From Nocardia cerradoensis NBRC 101014 (lineage in GTDB: Bacteria; Actinomycetota; Actinomycetes; Mycobacteriales; Mycobacteriaceae), in contig NZ_BAFW01000217.1 of NCBI RefSeq assembly GCF_000308535.1, positions 1 through 64,000 on the forward strand: a DNA stretch of 64,000 bases, written 5' to 3'. Under the pieces are notes generated by a model, which searched no databases, had not been told where the DNA came from, and saw nothing but the letters and a program-made list of their open reading frames with translations. A program made the translations under genes and the position numbers. This document shows, piece after piece, positions 50,944 to 60,035 of the stretch. Position 1 is the stretch's first letter, and every line of letters begins with the position of its first letter.

Positions 50944-51738
50944 ATGGTGCGTCGCACCGCTGCCAGCGAAACACCGAACACCGCCGCGACAGCGTCCGCC
51001 GAGTATCCCGACCTCGACGCCATGGACACCGCGCTCACCGACTGCCGCGCCTGCCCGCGACTGGTCGCCTGGCGCGAACAGGTCGCCCGCGAGAAGCGCG
51101 CCGCCTTCCGCGACGAAACCTACTGGGGCCGCCCGGTGACCGGTTTCGGCCCCGCCGACGCCGCCATGCTGCTGGTCGGCCTCGCCCCCGCCGCCCACGG
51201 CGGAAACCGCACCGGCCGGATGTTCACCGGCGACCGTAGCGGCGACGTACTCTTCGCCTCCCTCTACAACATCGGCGCCGCCACCCAGCCCACCGCCACC
51301 CGCCGCGACGACGGCCTCCGGCTGATCGGCACCCGCGTCACCTCCCCCGTGCACTGCGCGCCCCCGGACAACAAACCCACCATCGACGAACGCGACCGCT
51401 GCCGGCACTGGCTGATCAATGAACTCGAATTGCTTTCCCCCACAGTCCGTTCCGTCGTCGTCCTCGGCGCCTGGGGCTGGCAGGCACTCATGCCCGCCCT
51501 CACCGCGGCCGGCTGGCAGGTCCCCCGCCCCCGCCCGAAATTCGGCCACGGCGTCCACTACTCGATCGAACCCGCCCGCCCCGGCCGCCACCCCGTCGAA
51601 CTGTTCGGCAGCTACCACGTCAGCCAGCAGAACACCTTCACCGGCCGCCTCACCCCCGCCATGCTCGACGCGGTCCTCGCCGAAGCCGCCACCGCCGCCG
51701 GCCTCCACCTCACCCCACCCACCCCCGAACCCACCTGA
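50944..51738 (+). CDS. Uracil-DNA glycosylase, family 5 (UdgB type)
   Basis: This enzyme removes uracil and other deaminated bases from DNA. The ATG at 50944 after GGAGGGA gives 264 residues. The family motif is LLVGLAPAAHGGNRTGRMF with FTGDRSGDVLF, and the second is GSYHVSQQNTFTGRLTPAM. Cysteines for a 4Fe-4S cluster are in DCRACPRLV, VHCAPPDNKPT and DRCRHWL. Family 5 lacks the polar catalytic residue of classical UDG and here, as expected, motif A has GLAPAAHG. It is common in GC-rich organisms. Confidence 0.92.
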   Translation: MVRRTAASETPNTAATASAEYPDLDAMDTALTDCRACPRLVAWREQVAREKRAAFRDETYWGRPVTGFGPADAAMLLVGLAPAAHGGNRTGRMFTGDRSGDVLFASLYNIGAATQPTATRRDDGLRLIGTRVTSPVHCAPPDNKPTIDERDRCRHWLINELELLSPTVRSVVVLGAWGWQALMPALTAAGWQVPRPRPKFGHGVHYSIEPARPGRHPVELFGSYHVSQQNTFTGRLTPAMLDAVLAEAATAAGLHLTPPTPEPT

Positions 51739-51827
51739 CCCCGCATTTCCCCACCTCGACCAGCCGATTCGGAATCTCCCGCCCCCACCTGCTAAAGTTC
51801 TCCTCCGTTGGCACGGAAACGAGCCAC

Positions 51828-51900
51828 GGGGCTATAGCGCAGTTGGTAGCGCGTCTCGTTCGCATCGAGAAGGTCAGGGGTTCGATTCCCCTTAGCTCCA
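51828..51900 (+). tRNA. tRNA-Ala, anticodon CGC
   Basis: The 73 bases fold as a tRNA: acceptor stem GGGGCTA with TAGCTCC, a D arm with AGTTGGTAGCG, an anticodon stem TCTCG/CGAGA around the loop TTCGCAT (anticodon CGC at 51861-51863), and a T arm with GGTTCGATTCC. CGC reads GCG, so alanine. The discriminator is A and no CCA is encoded. A terminator follows, and a toxin-antitoxin pair comes next. Confidence 0.97.
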
Positions 51901-51906
51901 CTTTCG

Positions 51907-51936
51907 AAGCCGCAGGTTATCGCCTGCGGCTTTTTT
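51907..51936 (+). terminator. Rho-independent terminator of tRNA-Ala
   Basis: AAGCCGCAGG and CCTGCGGCTT form a perfect 10-bp stem with a six-base loop, and a run of T follows immediately. It begins seven bases after the tRNA. Confidence 0.92.
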
Positions 51937-51974
51937 CATGCCCCGGCAATGCCACCGCCGGTAGGATAAGTGCC

Positions 51975-52223
51975 ATGAGCGGTAGTAAGAAGTACTCCGT
52001 GAGTCTGCCCGAAGACCTCGCCGAGGCTGTGCGCGAACATGTCGGCCCGGGGGGCTTCTCCGCCTACATCACCGAAGCACTCGAACAACGTGTCGCCATG
52101 GACAAGCTCGGCGAAATCGTCGCCGACTACACGAAAGACCACGACCCGATCAGCCAAGAGAAGATCGACGCCGCGCGGGCGGCATTGCGCCACGACAAAG
52201 ACGCGCTCGGCGGGGCGGCCTGA
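51975..52223 (+). CDS. Ribbon-helix-helix antitoxin (VapB-like)
   Basis: The 82-residue protein has an N-terminal ribbon-helix-helix (KKYSVSLPEDLAEAVREHVG, GGFSAYITEALEQRVA) and a C-terminal helix that would wrap the toxin. Start ATG 51975. Its stop shares a base with the toxin ATG (TGATG), the typical layout of toxin-antitoxin operons. It probably represses its own promoter as a complex with the toxin. Confidence 0.8.
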   Translation: MSGSKKYSVSLPEDLAEAVREHVGPGGFSAYITEALEQRVAMDKLGEIVADYTKDHDPISQEKIDAARAALRHDKDALGGAA

Positions 52224-52615
52224 TGCCCGGCACTCTCCTGCTCGACAGCGAAGGATTGTCCAAGCTCTACCATCGCGACCGAAATGTCGTCATTCACGTC
52301 GAAGCCGCTCGGCAAGAAGGCATTCGAGTCGCTACGACAGCGATGACGCGGCTGGAAGCAGAAGACCGCCACCTCAGCCAAGCACGAATCGCCTGGATTC
52401 TCTCCCGCCTCGACCTCTACGAAATCACCCGCACCACAAGCGACTCCGCCGCCGACCTCCTGAGAACCCACCAGCTTGACGGCTACAAATACGTCATCGA
52501 CGCAGTCCTCGCCGCCGTCGCACGAAGCGCCACGCCCCCGGTCACCATCCTCACCTCCGATCCCGAAGACTTGATACTGCTGTGCGGGAAAGGAATCGAG
52601 ATCATCAAGGTATAG
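52223..52615 (+). CDS. PIN-domain toxin (VapC-like ribonuclease)
   Basis: The 130-residue PIN protein has the first acidic residue in LLLDSEGLSKLY, a Glu in MTRLEAEDRH, and later acids in YVIDAVLAAVA and TILTSDPEDL. These would form the Mg2+ site of a VapC RNase, which cleaves specific tRNA or rRNA. The first motif is DSEGLS rather than the usual DSSAL. The antitoxin overlaps upstream. A tRNA gene is 320 bp away on the same strand, but the toxin's own target is unknown. Confidence 0.82.
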   Translation: MPGTLLLDSEGLSKLYHRDRNVVIHVEAARQEGIRVATTAMTRLEAEDRHLSQARIAWILSRLDLYEITRTTSDSAADLLRTHQLDGYKYVIDAVLAAVARSATPPVTILTSDPEDLILLCGKGIEIIKV

Positions 52616-52942
52616 CGGAACTCAAAAGATGCCGGGTCGACATTCGCGCGCGCAAGTCGCTTCGGCGGCGGGTGTCACGATGGCCACCAGATGGCCACCG
52701 CAATCACCAACAGCGACAACCCGATTGCGATCACGCGCGACGACGATCGAACAGATCCGCCGAACCGCCCACGAATTCAGTCGAACTGGCGCCCTACCCG
52801 CACGCCCGCACCAGCGGCATGATCGGCAGTCTCGATCAGCTCATCTACGAGGCGAATGAGAGCGATGGCCAACTACGACGGGACCGAAAATGGCAAACCG
52901 CCGCCGTGTTCGAGGCCGACGAACCTGCGAGGCAGCGACGCC
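52616..52942 (+). other. Intergenic region with a short repeat
   Basis: This 327-bp stretch has no credible gene. The 10-base unit GATGGCCACC occurs twice with 11-bp spacing at 52679-52699. A minus-strand frame ending at 52675 encodes a short hydrophobic stretch (RVIAIGLSLLVIAVAIWWPS), perhaps the remnant of a membrane protein. Confidence 0.4.
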
Positions 52943-53407
52943 TCAGTTGTCGAAGAGCCGCCGCGGGCCCGGACCCTCTTTGCCGAGTTCGTCGTTCGGG
53001 TTGACGAGGGCGCATTGCTGGAACGACAGGCAGCCGCAGCCGATGCATTCGGAGAACCGATCGCGCATCCGTTCCAGCCGCGCGATTCTGGAGTTGATGT
53101 CCTCGGCCCAGCAATCGGACGCCCTGGCCCAGAACTCCTGGCCCGGTACTTCACCGGGGGGCAGCAATGCCAGGACCTTGCCGATCACCGACAGGGGAAT
53201 GCCCAGATGGTGTGAGGCGCGGATGAAGGCAACCTGCCGCAGCGTCGCACGGGTATAGCGCCGCTGATTCCCGATGGTGCGACGACTGTGGATGAGCCCC
53301 TGCCGCTCGTAGAACCGCAACGCCGAGGCCGGAACGCCACTGCGTTCGGCCAGTTCGCCGATCGTCACTTCGGCGACTTCAGGATGCGGCGGTGTCACGC
53401 GGGCCAC
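52943..53407 (-). CDS. soxR: Redox-sensitive MerR family regulator, SoxR-like (second copy)
   Basis: The protein has about 154 residues from the GTG at 53407; another GTG at 53398 is possible. It has a MerR winged helix (VTIGELAERSGVPASALRFY, ERQGLIHSRRTIGNQRRYTR) and the cluster motif [12 protein letters not shown]. Its length is that of ordinary SoxR. It is divergent from an FMN reductase, and an operator-like dyad lies between them. It is closely similar to the copy at 43.4 kb in the helix-turn-helix. Confidence 0.9.
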   Translation of the reverse strand: MARVTPPHPEVAEVTIGELAERSGVPASALRFYERQGLIHSRRTIGNQRRYTRATLRQVAFIRASHHLGIPLSVIGKVLALLPPGEVPGQEFWARASDCWAEDINSRIARLERMRDRFSECIGCGCLSFQQCALVNPNDELGKEGPGPRRLFDN

Positions 53408-53413
53408 ACTACC

Positions 53414-53444
53414 TTGACTTGAACTCGTGTTTAAGTTCGAGACT
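53414..53444 (+). promoter_or_regulatory. SoxR/MerR-type promoter of the FMN reductase gene
   Basis: TTGACT (53414-53419) is followed after 19 bp by GAGACT (53439-53444), a weak -10. The spacer contains the 18-base near-dyad CTTGAACTCGTGTTTAAG (53418-53435, 7 of 9 pairs). The predicted transcription start is at or next to the ATG at 53452, which would give a leaderless mRNA. Confidence 0.55.
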
Positions 53445-53451
53445 TTTTCGT

Positions 53452-54033
53452 ATGATCGCATCCGAAAGTCCACTGACCCTCGCCGTGATCGTCGGCAGCA
53501 CCCGCGCGGGTCGATTCGGCCCGACAGTCGCCAATTGGTTCGTCGAACACGCCGAGCAGCGCGCGGGAATCGTCGTCGATGTCATCGACCTGGCGGAATC
53601 GCCTCTGCCTGAACGGCTGTCGACCGACCTCGGGGCGCTGGAGGCCGCGGCGCTGGGGGCTGTCAGCCCGCGCCTGGCGGCGGCCGACGCATTCGTCGTG
53701 GTGACACCGGAGTACAACCACAGCTATCCCGCGCCACTGAAGACCGCCATCGACTGGCATTACACCGAGTGGCACGCCAAGCCGATCGGATTCGTCTCCT
53801 ACGGAGGCATGGCAGGTGGGCTTCGCGCAGTCGAGCACCTTCGGCAGGTCTTCACCGAACTGCATGCGGTGACTGTTCGCGAAACCGTGAGCTTTCACAA
53901 CGCCGTGAGCGAATCGGGCGAGCTGACATCCACGGCGGCCAGTGACGCCGCCGCCGCGAAGCTGATCGATCAACTCCTCTGGTTCGGCCGAGCGCTGAAA
54001 ACCGCTCGATCCGAGCACCCCTACGCAGCCTGA
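53452..54033 (+). CDS. NAD(P)H-dependent FMN reductase
   Basis: The 193-residue flavodoxin-like protein has the FMN phosphate loop VGSTRAGRFGPTVANWF and the ribityl/isoalloxazine region TPEYNHSYPAPLKTAIDWHY, then FVSYGGMAGGLRAVEHL. Such enzymes supply reduced flavin or reduce quinones and azo compounds. The ATG at 53452 is favoured because it matches the family start. It is divergent from a SoxR-like regulator and 34 bp before the fusion gene, which suggests a redox-stress operon. Confidence 0.92.
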   Translation: MIASESPLTLAVIVGSTRAGRFGPTVANWFVEHAEQRAGIVVDVIDLAESPLPERLSTDLGALEAAALGAVSPRLAAADAFVVVTPEYNHSYPAPLKTAIDWHYTEWHAKPIGFVSYGGMAGGLRAVEHLRQVFTELHAVTVRETVSFHNAVSESGELTSTAASDAAAAKLIDQLLWFGRALKTARSEHPYAA

Positions 54034-54067
54034 ACCGCCCCCAACCGACAATGACGGAGAATCAACC

Positions 54068-55177
54068 ATGATCGCCCGTAATGTATTGCCCGACATCGCA
54101 CATCCCGACGTCGACACCGTCCTGATCGTGAGGTCGGCGGCGGAGGAGGTTTTCGCCGATCTGGAACGCGGCTCCTGGCCGAAGGAACTCATCTCGTGCA
54201 CCGCATTCGTGAGCACCGACGGTGAGAAGAACGTCACCTACACCCAGTGGCGAAACGGCGCAGCCGGCCGCGAGTATCTGACCGGATTCGCAGGCATCGA
54301 AGCGGTCGAATATCGGCTGTATCGCAGCAGCGTCGGGGTGAATCCACCCGTTCCAGGATGCATCGTCATCCTCGACGTCGAATTCGACGGACCCGATCCC
54401 GATCGGCAACGACGCTGGGTCGATACGGTTTTCGACGCAATGGCCGGCGAAACCGACCCACACCCCGGCGGCATCTCCGGCCACTTCCACGTCAGCACCG
54501 ACGGCACCCGAGTGCTCCCCTACGCGGAATGGACAACTGCGGACGCCCACCGCGACGCGATCGAACGGTCCGGCCAAGGCATGATCGGAGCAGGCAGCGG
54601 CTGGCGGCGAGTGAAAGAATTCCCCGGGGTCACCGACAGCGGATTCACGCGATACCACCTGCTGCACAGCCTGTCCGAGAGTTCGGCGCCCGAACCCGAC
54701 GACGTCCACGACAGCCCGACAGACTGGGTCGCGGACCACGTCCGAGACTACGTCGAGACCGACGGGCAGAGTGGCCACCTCTACCAAGGCCGGCCCACGC
54801 TGCTGCTCACCACACGTGGAAGGAAATCAGGAAAGCTCCGGCGCACCGCGTTGATCTACGGAGAGGACGACGACCGCTACGTCCTGGTGGCCTCGAACGC
54901 CGGATCCCCCACCCACCCCGCCTGGTACCTCAACCTGCTCGCGGACCCCGACGTCACAATCCAAGTCGGAGCGGAGAAATTCACCGCCCGCGCGCGACCG
55001 GCGACCGCCGAAGAGAAACCACCGCTGTGGCACCTCATGACCGCGATCTTTCCGCTCTACGACACCTACCAGGCGAAAACCCACCGCGAAATCCCGCTCG
55101 TGATCATCGAACGCCGCCCGGGAGGTCTGATCGAGCCAGAACCCGCACCACCTGGGCTCGAGACTTCACAGCGGTGA
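54068..55177 (+). CDS. Fusion protein: two ABM monooxygenase-like domains plus F420-dependent nitroreductase (Ddn-like) domain
   Basis: The 369-residue protein joins two domain types. Residues 1-100 and 105-205 look like antibiotic-biosynthesis monooxygenase (ABM) barrels: TVLIVRSAAEEVFADLE, ISCTAFVSTDGEKNVTYTQW, VILDVEFDGPDP and HFHVSTDGTRVLPYAEW. Residues about 225-355 are a Ddn-like domain: LLLTTRGRKSGKLRRTALIY, YVLVASNAGSPTHPAWYLNL and EIPLVIIERRPGG. Ddn-type proteins use reduced F420 on quinones or nitro compounds; ABM domains act on quinol-like polyketides without cofactor. The fusion suggests sequential action on one quinone-like molecule. Neighbours are an FMN reductase and SoxR. Confidence 0.82.
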   Translation: MIARNVLPDIAHPDVDTVLIVRSAAEEVFADLERGSWPKELISCTAFVSTDGEKNVTYTQWRNGAAGREYLTGFAGIEAVEYRLYRSSVGVNPPVPGCIVILDVEFDGPDPDRQRRWVDTVFDAMAGETDPHPGGISGHFHVSTDGTRVLPYAEWTTADAHRDAIERSGQGMIGAGSGWRRVKEFPGVTDSGFTRYHLLHSLSESSAPEPDDVHDSPTDWVADHVRDYVETDGQSGHLYQGRPTLLLTTRGRKSGKLRRTALIYGEDDDRYVLVASNAGSPTHPAWYLNLLADPDVTIQVGAEKFTARARPATAEEKPPLWHLMTAIFPLYDTYQAKTHREIPLVIIERRPGGLIEPEPAPPGLETSQR

Positions 55178-55214
55178 TCGGTAAGCCATGACCTGGCTTC
55201 GACCTGGCGAACGC

Positions 55215-56576
<1,362 letters not shown>

Positions 56577-56632
56577 AAACGGAATAACTCGAAAGGCATA
56601 CCCCCGCGGCGCCGAGCGAGTTTGATGGTGAT

Positions 56633-57154
56633 GTGGACGGCACCACGATGTCGAGGCCGGTGAACCTGGTGGTCGGCGCCGCCGCGAAGGTCGGCGGAGC
56701 TGCCGGGCGCGTACTGGGGTTCGGATTCGATGTCGGCCGGCACGTGCCGGGCGTCGAGCCGGTGCTCGCGGAGCTCGGACAGCGCGGCGCCGAGACGCTG
56801 GAAGCTGTCGACGATCTCACCGAGCGGGTGCTGCAGGCGGTGATCGGCCGGATCGTGCGGACCGCGGTCGGCGCCGTCGATCTCACGGCGATCGTCGTCG
56901 ACAACGTGGATCTCGACGCGGTGGCCGAGCGGATCGACGTCGACAAGATCATCGGACGGGTCGACCTGGTCGGGTTGGCCGACACCGTGATCGACGGTGT
57001 CGATCTCCCCCGGATCATCCGGGAATCCACCGACTCGATGTCCGCGGAGGCGGTTCTCGGCATCCGAAGCCAGGGGATGCATGCGGACGACGCGGTCGCG
57101 GGGTTCGTCGGGAAATTGCTTCGGCGCACACCGTCCGAATCGGGCGCGGAGTGA
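56633..57154 (+). CDS. Conserved actinobacterial hypothetical protein upstream of RDD gene
   Basis: The 173-residue protein starts with GTG at 56633 or ATG at 56648. Its middle is a run of VDLxxIxxxVDLDxVxxxID repeats (AIVVDNVDLDAVAERIDVDK, IIGRVDLVGLADTVIDGVDL). It ends with PRIIRESTDSMSAEAVLGIR and QGMHADDAVAGFVGKLLRR. I know this repeat plus IIRESTxSM pattern from actinobacterial proteins next to RDD membrane proteins, as here. The role is unknown. Its stop overlaps the RDD start. Confidence 0.8.
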   Translation: MDGTTMSRPVNLVVGAAAKVGGAAGRVLGFGFDVGRHVPGVEPVLAELGQRGAETLEAVDDLTERVLQAVIGRIVRTAVGAVDLTAIVVDNVDLDAVAERIDVDKIIGRVDLVGLADTVIDGVDLPRIIRESTDSMSAEAVLGIRSQGMHADDAVAGFVGKLLRRTPSESGAE

Positions 57155-57603
57155 GCGCCCCTGCCCATCGCCCCGCCGGAATCGTGACCCGGTCGATCGC
57201 ATCGGGGGTCGATATCGCCGTCGTCCTGGCGATCATGGCCGGGCTCTACCTGTGTCTGGCGTTCGCTCGACTGCTGTTCTCGCCGCAGAACTTCGCGTGG
57301 CCGGACACCGGCGCGGTCATGTCGACGGGCATATTCATCGTGGTGTCGGTGCTGTACCTCACCGGATGCTGGGCCGTGAGCGGACGCACCGTCGGCGCCG
57401 TGATGATGGGACTGCGGGTGGTGAGCCGCGACGGCGAACTCGTGGGATGGCCGCGGGCCTTGCTGCGGGCGGTGTTCTGCGTGATGTTCGCGATCGGATT
57501 GTTCTGGGTGGCGGTCGATTCGCGCCGGCACTCGCTTCAAGACATCGTCCTGCGCACCACCGTCGTCTACGACTGGCAGCCGGAGTCCCGTCCGGCGACG
57601 TAG
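57151..57603 (+). CDS. RDD family membrane protein
   Basis: The 150-residue protein has three or four membrane segments: DIAVVLAIMAGLYLCLAFAR, IFIVVSVLYLTGCWAVSGR and AVFCVMFAIGLFWVAVD. RDD features are RSIASGVDIAVVL (R and D), GRTVGAVMMGLRVVSRDG and DSRRHSLQDIVLRTTVVYD. RDD proteins are small membrane proteins, some linked to ion transport; the role here is unknown. A GTGA overlap couples it to the preceding gene. Confidence 0.88.
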   Translation: MSAPAHRPAGIVTRSIASGVDIAVVLAIMAGLYLCLAFARLLFSPQNFAWPDTGAVMSTGIFIVVSVLYLTGCWAVSGRTVGAVMMGLRVVSRDGELVGWPRALLRAVFCVMFAIGLFWVAVDSRRHSLQDIVLRTTVVYDWQPESRPAT

Positions 57604-57673
57604 GCGCGCCGTGAACGATCGGCCGACAACCGCGGATGCTCGCGTGCACCGCCTCGCTCGACCATGTAACCGC

Positions 57674-58792
57674 TTATCCCTCTGCGACTTTCGGCGACGT
57701 GGCCGGCGGATGAGCAAGCGACGGAGCCGTCGGACGCGCCGACTTCGGACGTGGCGGGGGCGCGGTCGTCTTCGGCGCCGCCGTCGTCGTAGATCGCGTC
57801 GCCGGGGTTGTCGGTGACCCGGAGGTCGTGACCGCCTCCGGTGACGGCGCGGCACTCGCCGCACCGGTGTTCGTCGTGGTGCGTGGGGACACCCTCGTGG
57901 TCCTGGCCGAAGCGCCGGCAGGTGCCGTCGCGGTGTCGGTAGGTGCCGGCAGCGTGATGGTCGGCCGTGTCGTGGTCGGTGCTGCGGTGGCGGGCACCGT
58001 CGTAGTCGGTGCTGTCGTAGTCGGTGCCGGCGGCGTGGTCGTCGGCCGTGTCGTAGTCGGTGCTGCGGTGGCGGACACCGTCGTAGTCAGTGCCGTCGTA
58101 GTCGGTGCCGTCGTAGTCGGTGTCGTCGGCGTAGTAGACGGCAGTGTCGTGGTCGCCGTAGTCGGGTCGGCCGTCACCGTGACGGTCGACGTCTGCGCGG
58201 GGGTCGTCGGCACCGTGGATATCGGAGGCGGGACGACGAGGCCCGAGTCCGGCACGCCGGGCACGAGCTGGATCGAAAGGCTCGCCGTGGCAGAGAAACT
58301 CGCGCCGAGCGAACCGCCCGTCGAGCTCGGAGGCGAGGGATCCGTCGTCGTGGGCGGCGCGGATTCCGTCGCAGTGGCCGGGCCGGAGCCCGGGTCGGTG
58401 GGATCGGCGGCCGGTGGGGCGGTTCCGGGATCGGCAGCCGCGTCGGTATCGCCCGCGACGTCGACCGGTACGGGGAGTTCGCTCGAGGCATCGAAGGCCG
58501 TACTCGTATTCGCCGCGGCGATGTCGCCTCGCGAGGCGCCGCCGTCGAATGTCTGCACGGTGCGTTCACCCGAGTACGCCCGAGAATCGTTCACACGCAC
58601 CGGCGGGCCCGAATCCGCTCGTACCACGAGCGTTATCCCGATCGCCGTCGACATCAACGCGGCGACCACACCCGCGCGCGAGAACCGCCGCCGGAACCGC
58701 TCGGCCGGAGGCTCCGCGGGCGGCCGCCCGCACCACCGCGGAACTCGAGCCCGCGGCTCACCCACTCGATTGTCGTTGTCGACGGTTCGCAT
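57674..58792 (-). CDS. Membrane-anchored Thr/Pro-rich surface protein
   Basis: The 372-residue protein starts at ATG 58792 (MRTVDNDNRVGEPRARVPRW). An Arg-rich cytoplasmic part is followed by one membrane segment at about 40-60 (AGVVAALMSTAIGITLVV). The outer part is disordered and rich in Thr, Pro, Ala and Ser, for example TTLPSTTPTTPTTTAPTTTA, with an 81-bp tandem repeat. It resembles a mucin-like stalk and an obvious target for O-mannosylation by the enzyme at 40.0 kb. No enzymatic domain is visible. Its tail is basic and Pro-rich. Confidence 0.75.
   Translation of the reverse strand: MRTVDNDNRVGEPRARVPRWCGRPPAEPPAERFRRRFSRAGVVAALMSTAIGITLVVRADSGPPVRVNDSRAYSGERTVQTFDGGASRGDIAAANTSTAFDASSELPVPVDVAGDTDAAADPGTAPPAADPTDPGSGPATATESAPPTTTDPSPPSSTGGSLGASFSATASLSIQLVPGVPDSGLVVPPPISTVPTTPAQTSTVTVTADPTTATTTLPSTTPTTPTTTAPTTTALTTTVSATAAPTTTRPTTTPPAPTTTAPTTTVPATAAPTTTRPTITLPAPTDTATAPAGASARTTRVSPRTTTNTGAASAAPSPEAVTTSGSPTTPATRSTTTAAPKTTAPPPRPKSARPTAPSLAHPPATSPKVAEG
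57961..58122. repeat. 81-bp tandem repeat, two copies
   Basis: The sequence starting TCGGCCGTGTCGTGGTCGGT at 57961 recurs at 58042 with few changes. The period of 81 bases equals 27 codons and keeps the frame of the Thr-rich gene, in which each copy encodes TTTxPATAAPTTTRPT-like sequence. Such repeats vary in number between strains. Confidence 0.85.
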
Positions 58793-59078
58793 CCCACTAT
58801 CGCTTTCTTCCTCCGGATGCGCCGGCCGCCGGGAAACGGTGAGCACACCGTCTGCACCACCGAAAACATGCCCGAGAATCGAATTGCGGCAGTTCCGCGA
58901 ATACCCGAACACGAGCATTGCGGTGCCGCCTCGCCGAACAGCGGGGCATCCAAATCAATGTGCCGAGAAGAGCAGCGCCCGGATATCGCGTGACCGGACT
59001 TCACTGCAAGGTCTGGGCGCCGAATCTCGCAGCGCCTCGAGTTTCTGTCGATGTGGACGAGGCCGCGTGGTCGAAATT

Positions 59079-59576
59079 TCAGGCCCTGGAGAAGGGATCC
59101 ACGTCACGCAGCCGTTGCCGGTGGATTCGTTGCAATTCACCGGCACGGGTGAGAAAGTCGGCGATTATCTCGAGTTCGGCGGAGTCGTACCAGCTCAGCA
59201 ACATCTTGTAACTCTCGACGATCATGGGTACGACGAGTTGCTGTATGCGATGGGCCGCGAGGTCGGTCGCCATCACGATCACGCGACGACGATCGGTCGG
59301 ATGCAGCGAACGGGCGATATAGCCCTGCTTCTCCAGCCGGTTCAGCATGATCGTGACGCCGGCCGCGGTGATGCCGAGCCGTTCGGCCAGCATCCCCGGC
59401 GTCGTGGACTTCTCGTCGTCGGCCAGGACGATCTCCAGTGCCCGCCGGTCGGTCTCGTTCACGCCCAGTACCCGGAGCAATTCGCGGGTCAGATCCTCGA
59501 CTGTTCCGTGGTAGAACCCCAGAGCCCTTTTGAGGTCGGCCGAGATCCGGGCGGGTTCGATTGGTCTCGGGCACAC
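59079..59576 (-). CDS. MarR family transcriptional regulator
   Basis: The 165-residue protein has a winged helix at about 40-110: ETDRRALEIVLADDEKSTTP, GMLAERLGITAAGVTIMLNR, LEKQGYIARSLHPTDRRRVI. The DRRR wing is typical of MarR. Start is GTG 59576 with GAGGGGA upstream. It is transcribed toward the Thr-rich gene, with 286 bp between them, and its targets are unknown. Confidence 0.92.
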   Translation of the reverse strand: MCPRPIEPARISADLKRALGFYHGTVEDLTRELLRVLGVNETDRRALEIVLADDEKSTTPGMLAERLGITAAGVTIMLNRLEKQGYIARSLHPTDRRRVIVMATDLAAHRIQQLVVPMIVESYKMLLSWYDSAELEIIADFLTRAGELQRIHRQRLRDVDPFSRA

Positions 59577-60035
59577 GAGCTTTCCCCTCGATCACTGTGA
59601 AACATGAAACCGCTCAAGAGAAGTCGCCGATCAGGGTGTGTGCACCACCATCTCCCCTGCGTACGGTAGGGATCGCCGCCGGTCGTGTGAAGCGGGCATA
59701 GGGGCTCCTGTCAATCGATTCGGCCGACAACCCGAACCGCGGCTGCCGAACATCACGAAAGCTGGCACAGCTCAGGCCGCCGAAGCGACCGTGGCTGTGT
59801 CGGACATGCACTGTACGACACACCGACCCATGCGATACGGTGCATCACAGAATTCGGTGCGAGTGACTGCCCGTGCACCAAACGTCAAGCGGGGCAATCA
59901 CTATGAGGAACCGCGGTCACCCGTCCGACCCGATGAGACCTGGACCGGGCTGCCGACACAACCCGGCCCAGGCATGTTCACCACCGGCCGCCGGTGCGGA
60001 CACCGGCCGTCACGCCGTGACGCCTGCCCGCGAGA
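59577..60035 (+). other. Intergenic region without a convincing gene
   Basis: This 459-bp stretch lies between the MarR start and the end of the secreted protein gene, both on the minus strand. TGAAACATGAAACC near 59599 is a short direct repeat that could be part of the MarR promoter. Open frames here have no ribosome site or family resemblance. Confidence 0.4.

Noticed and set aside
57828-59600. A 590-codon plus-strand open frame rich in Val and Gly
   Set aside because: It is antisense to the Thr/Pro-rich gene and MarR. ACC-type Thr codons read as GGT/GTG on the other strand, which explains the composition. It has no ribosome site and no known domain.
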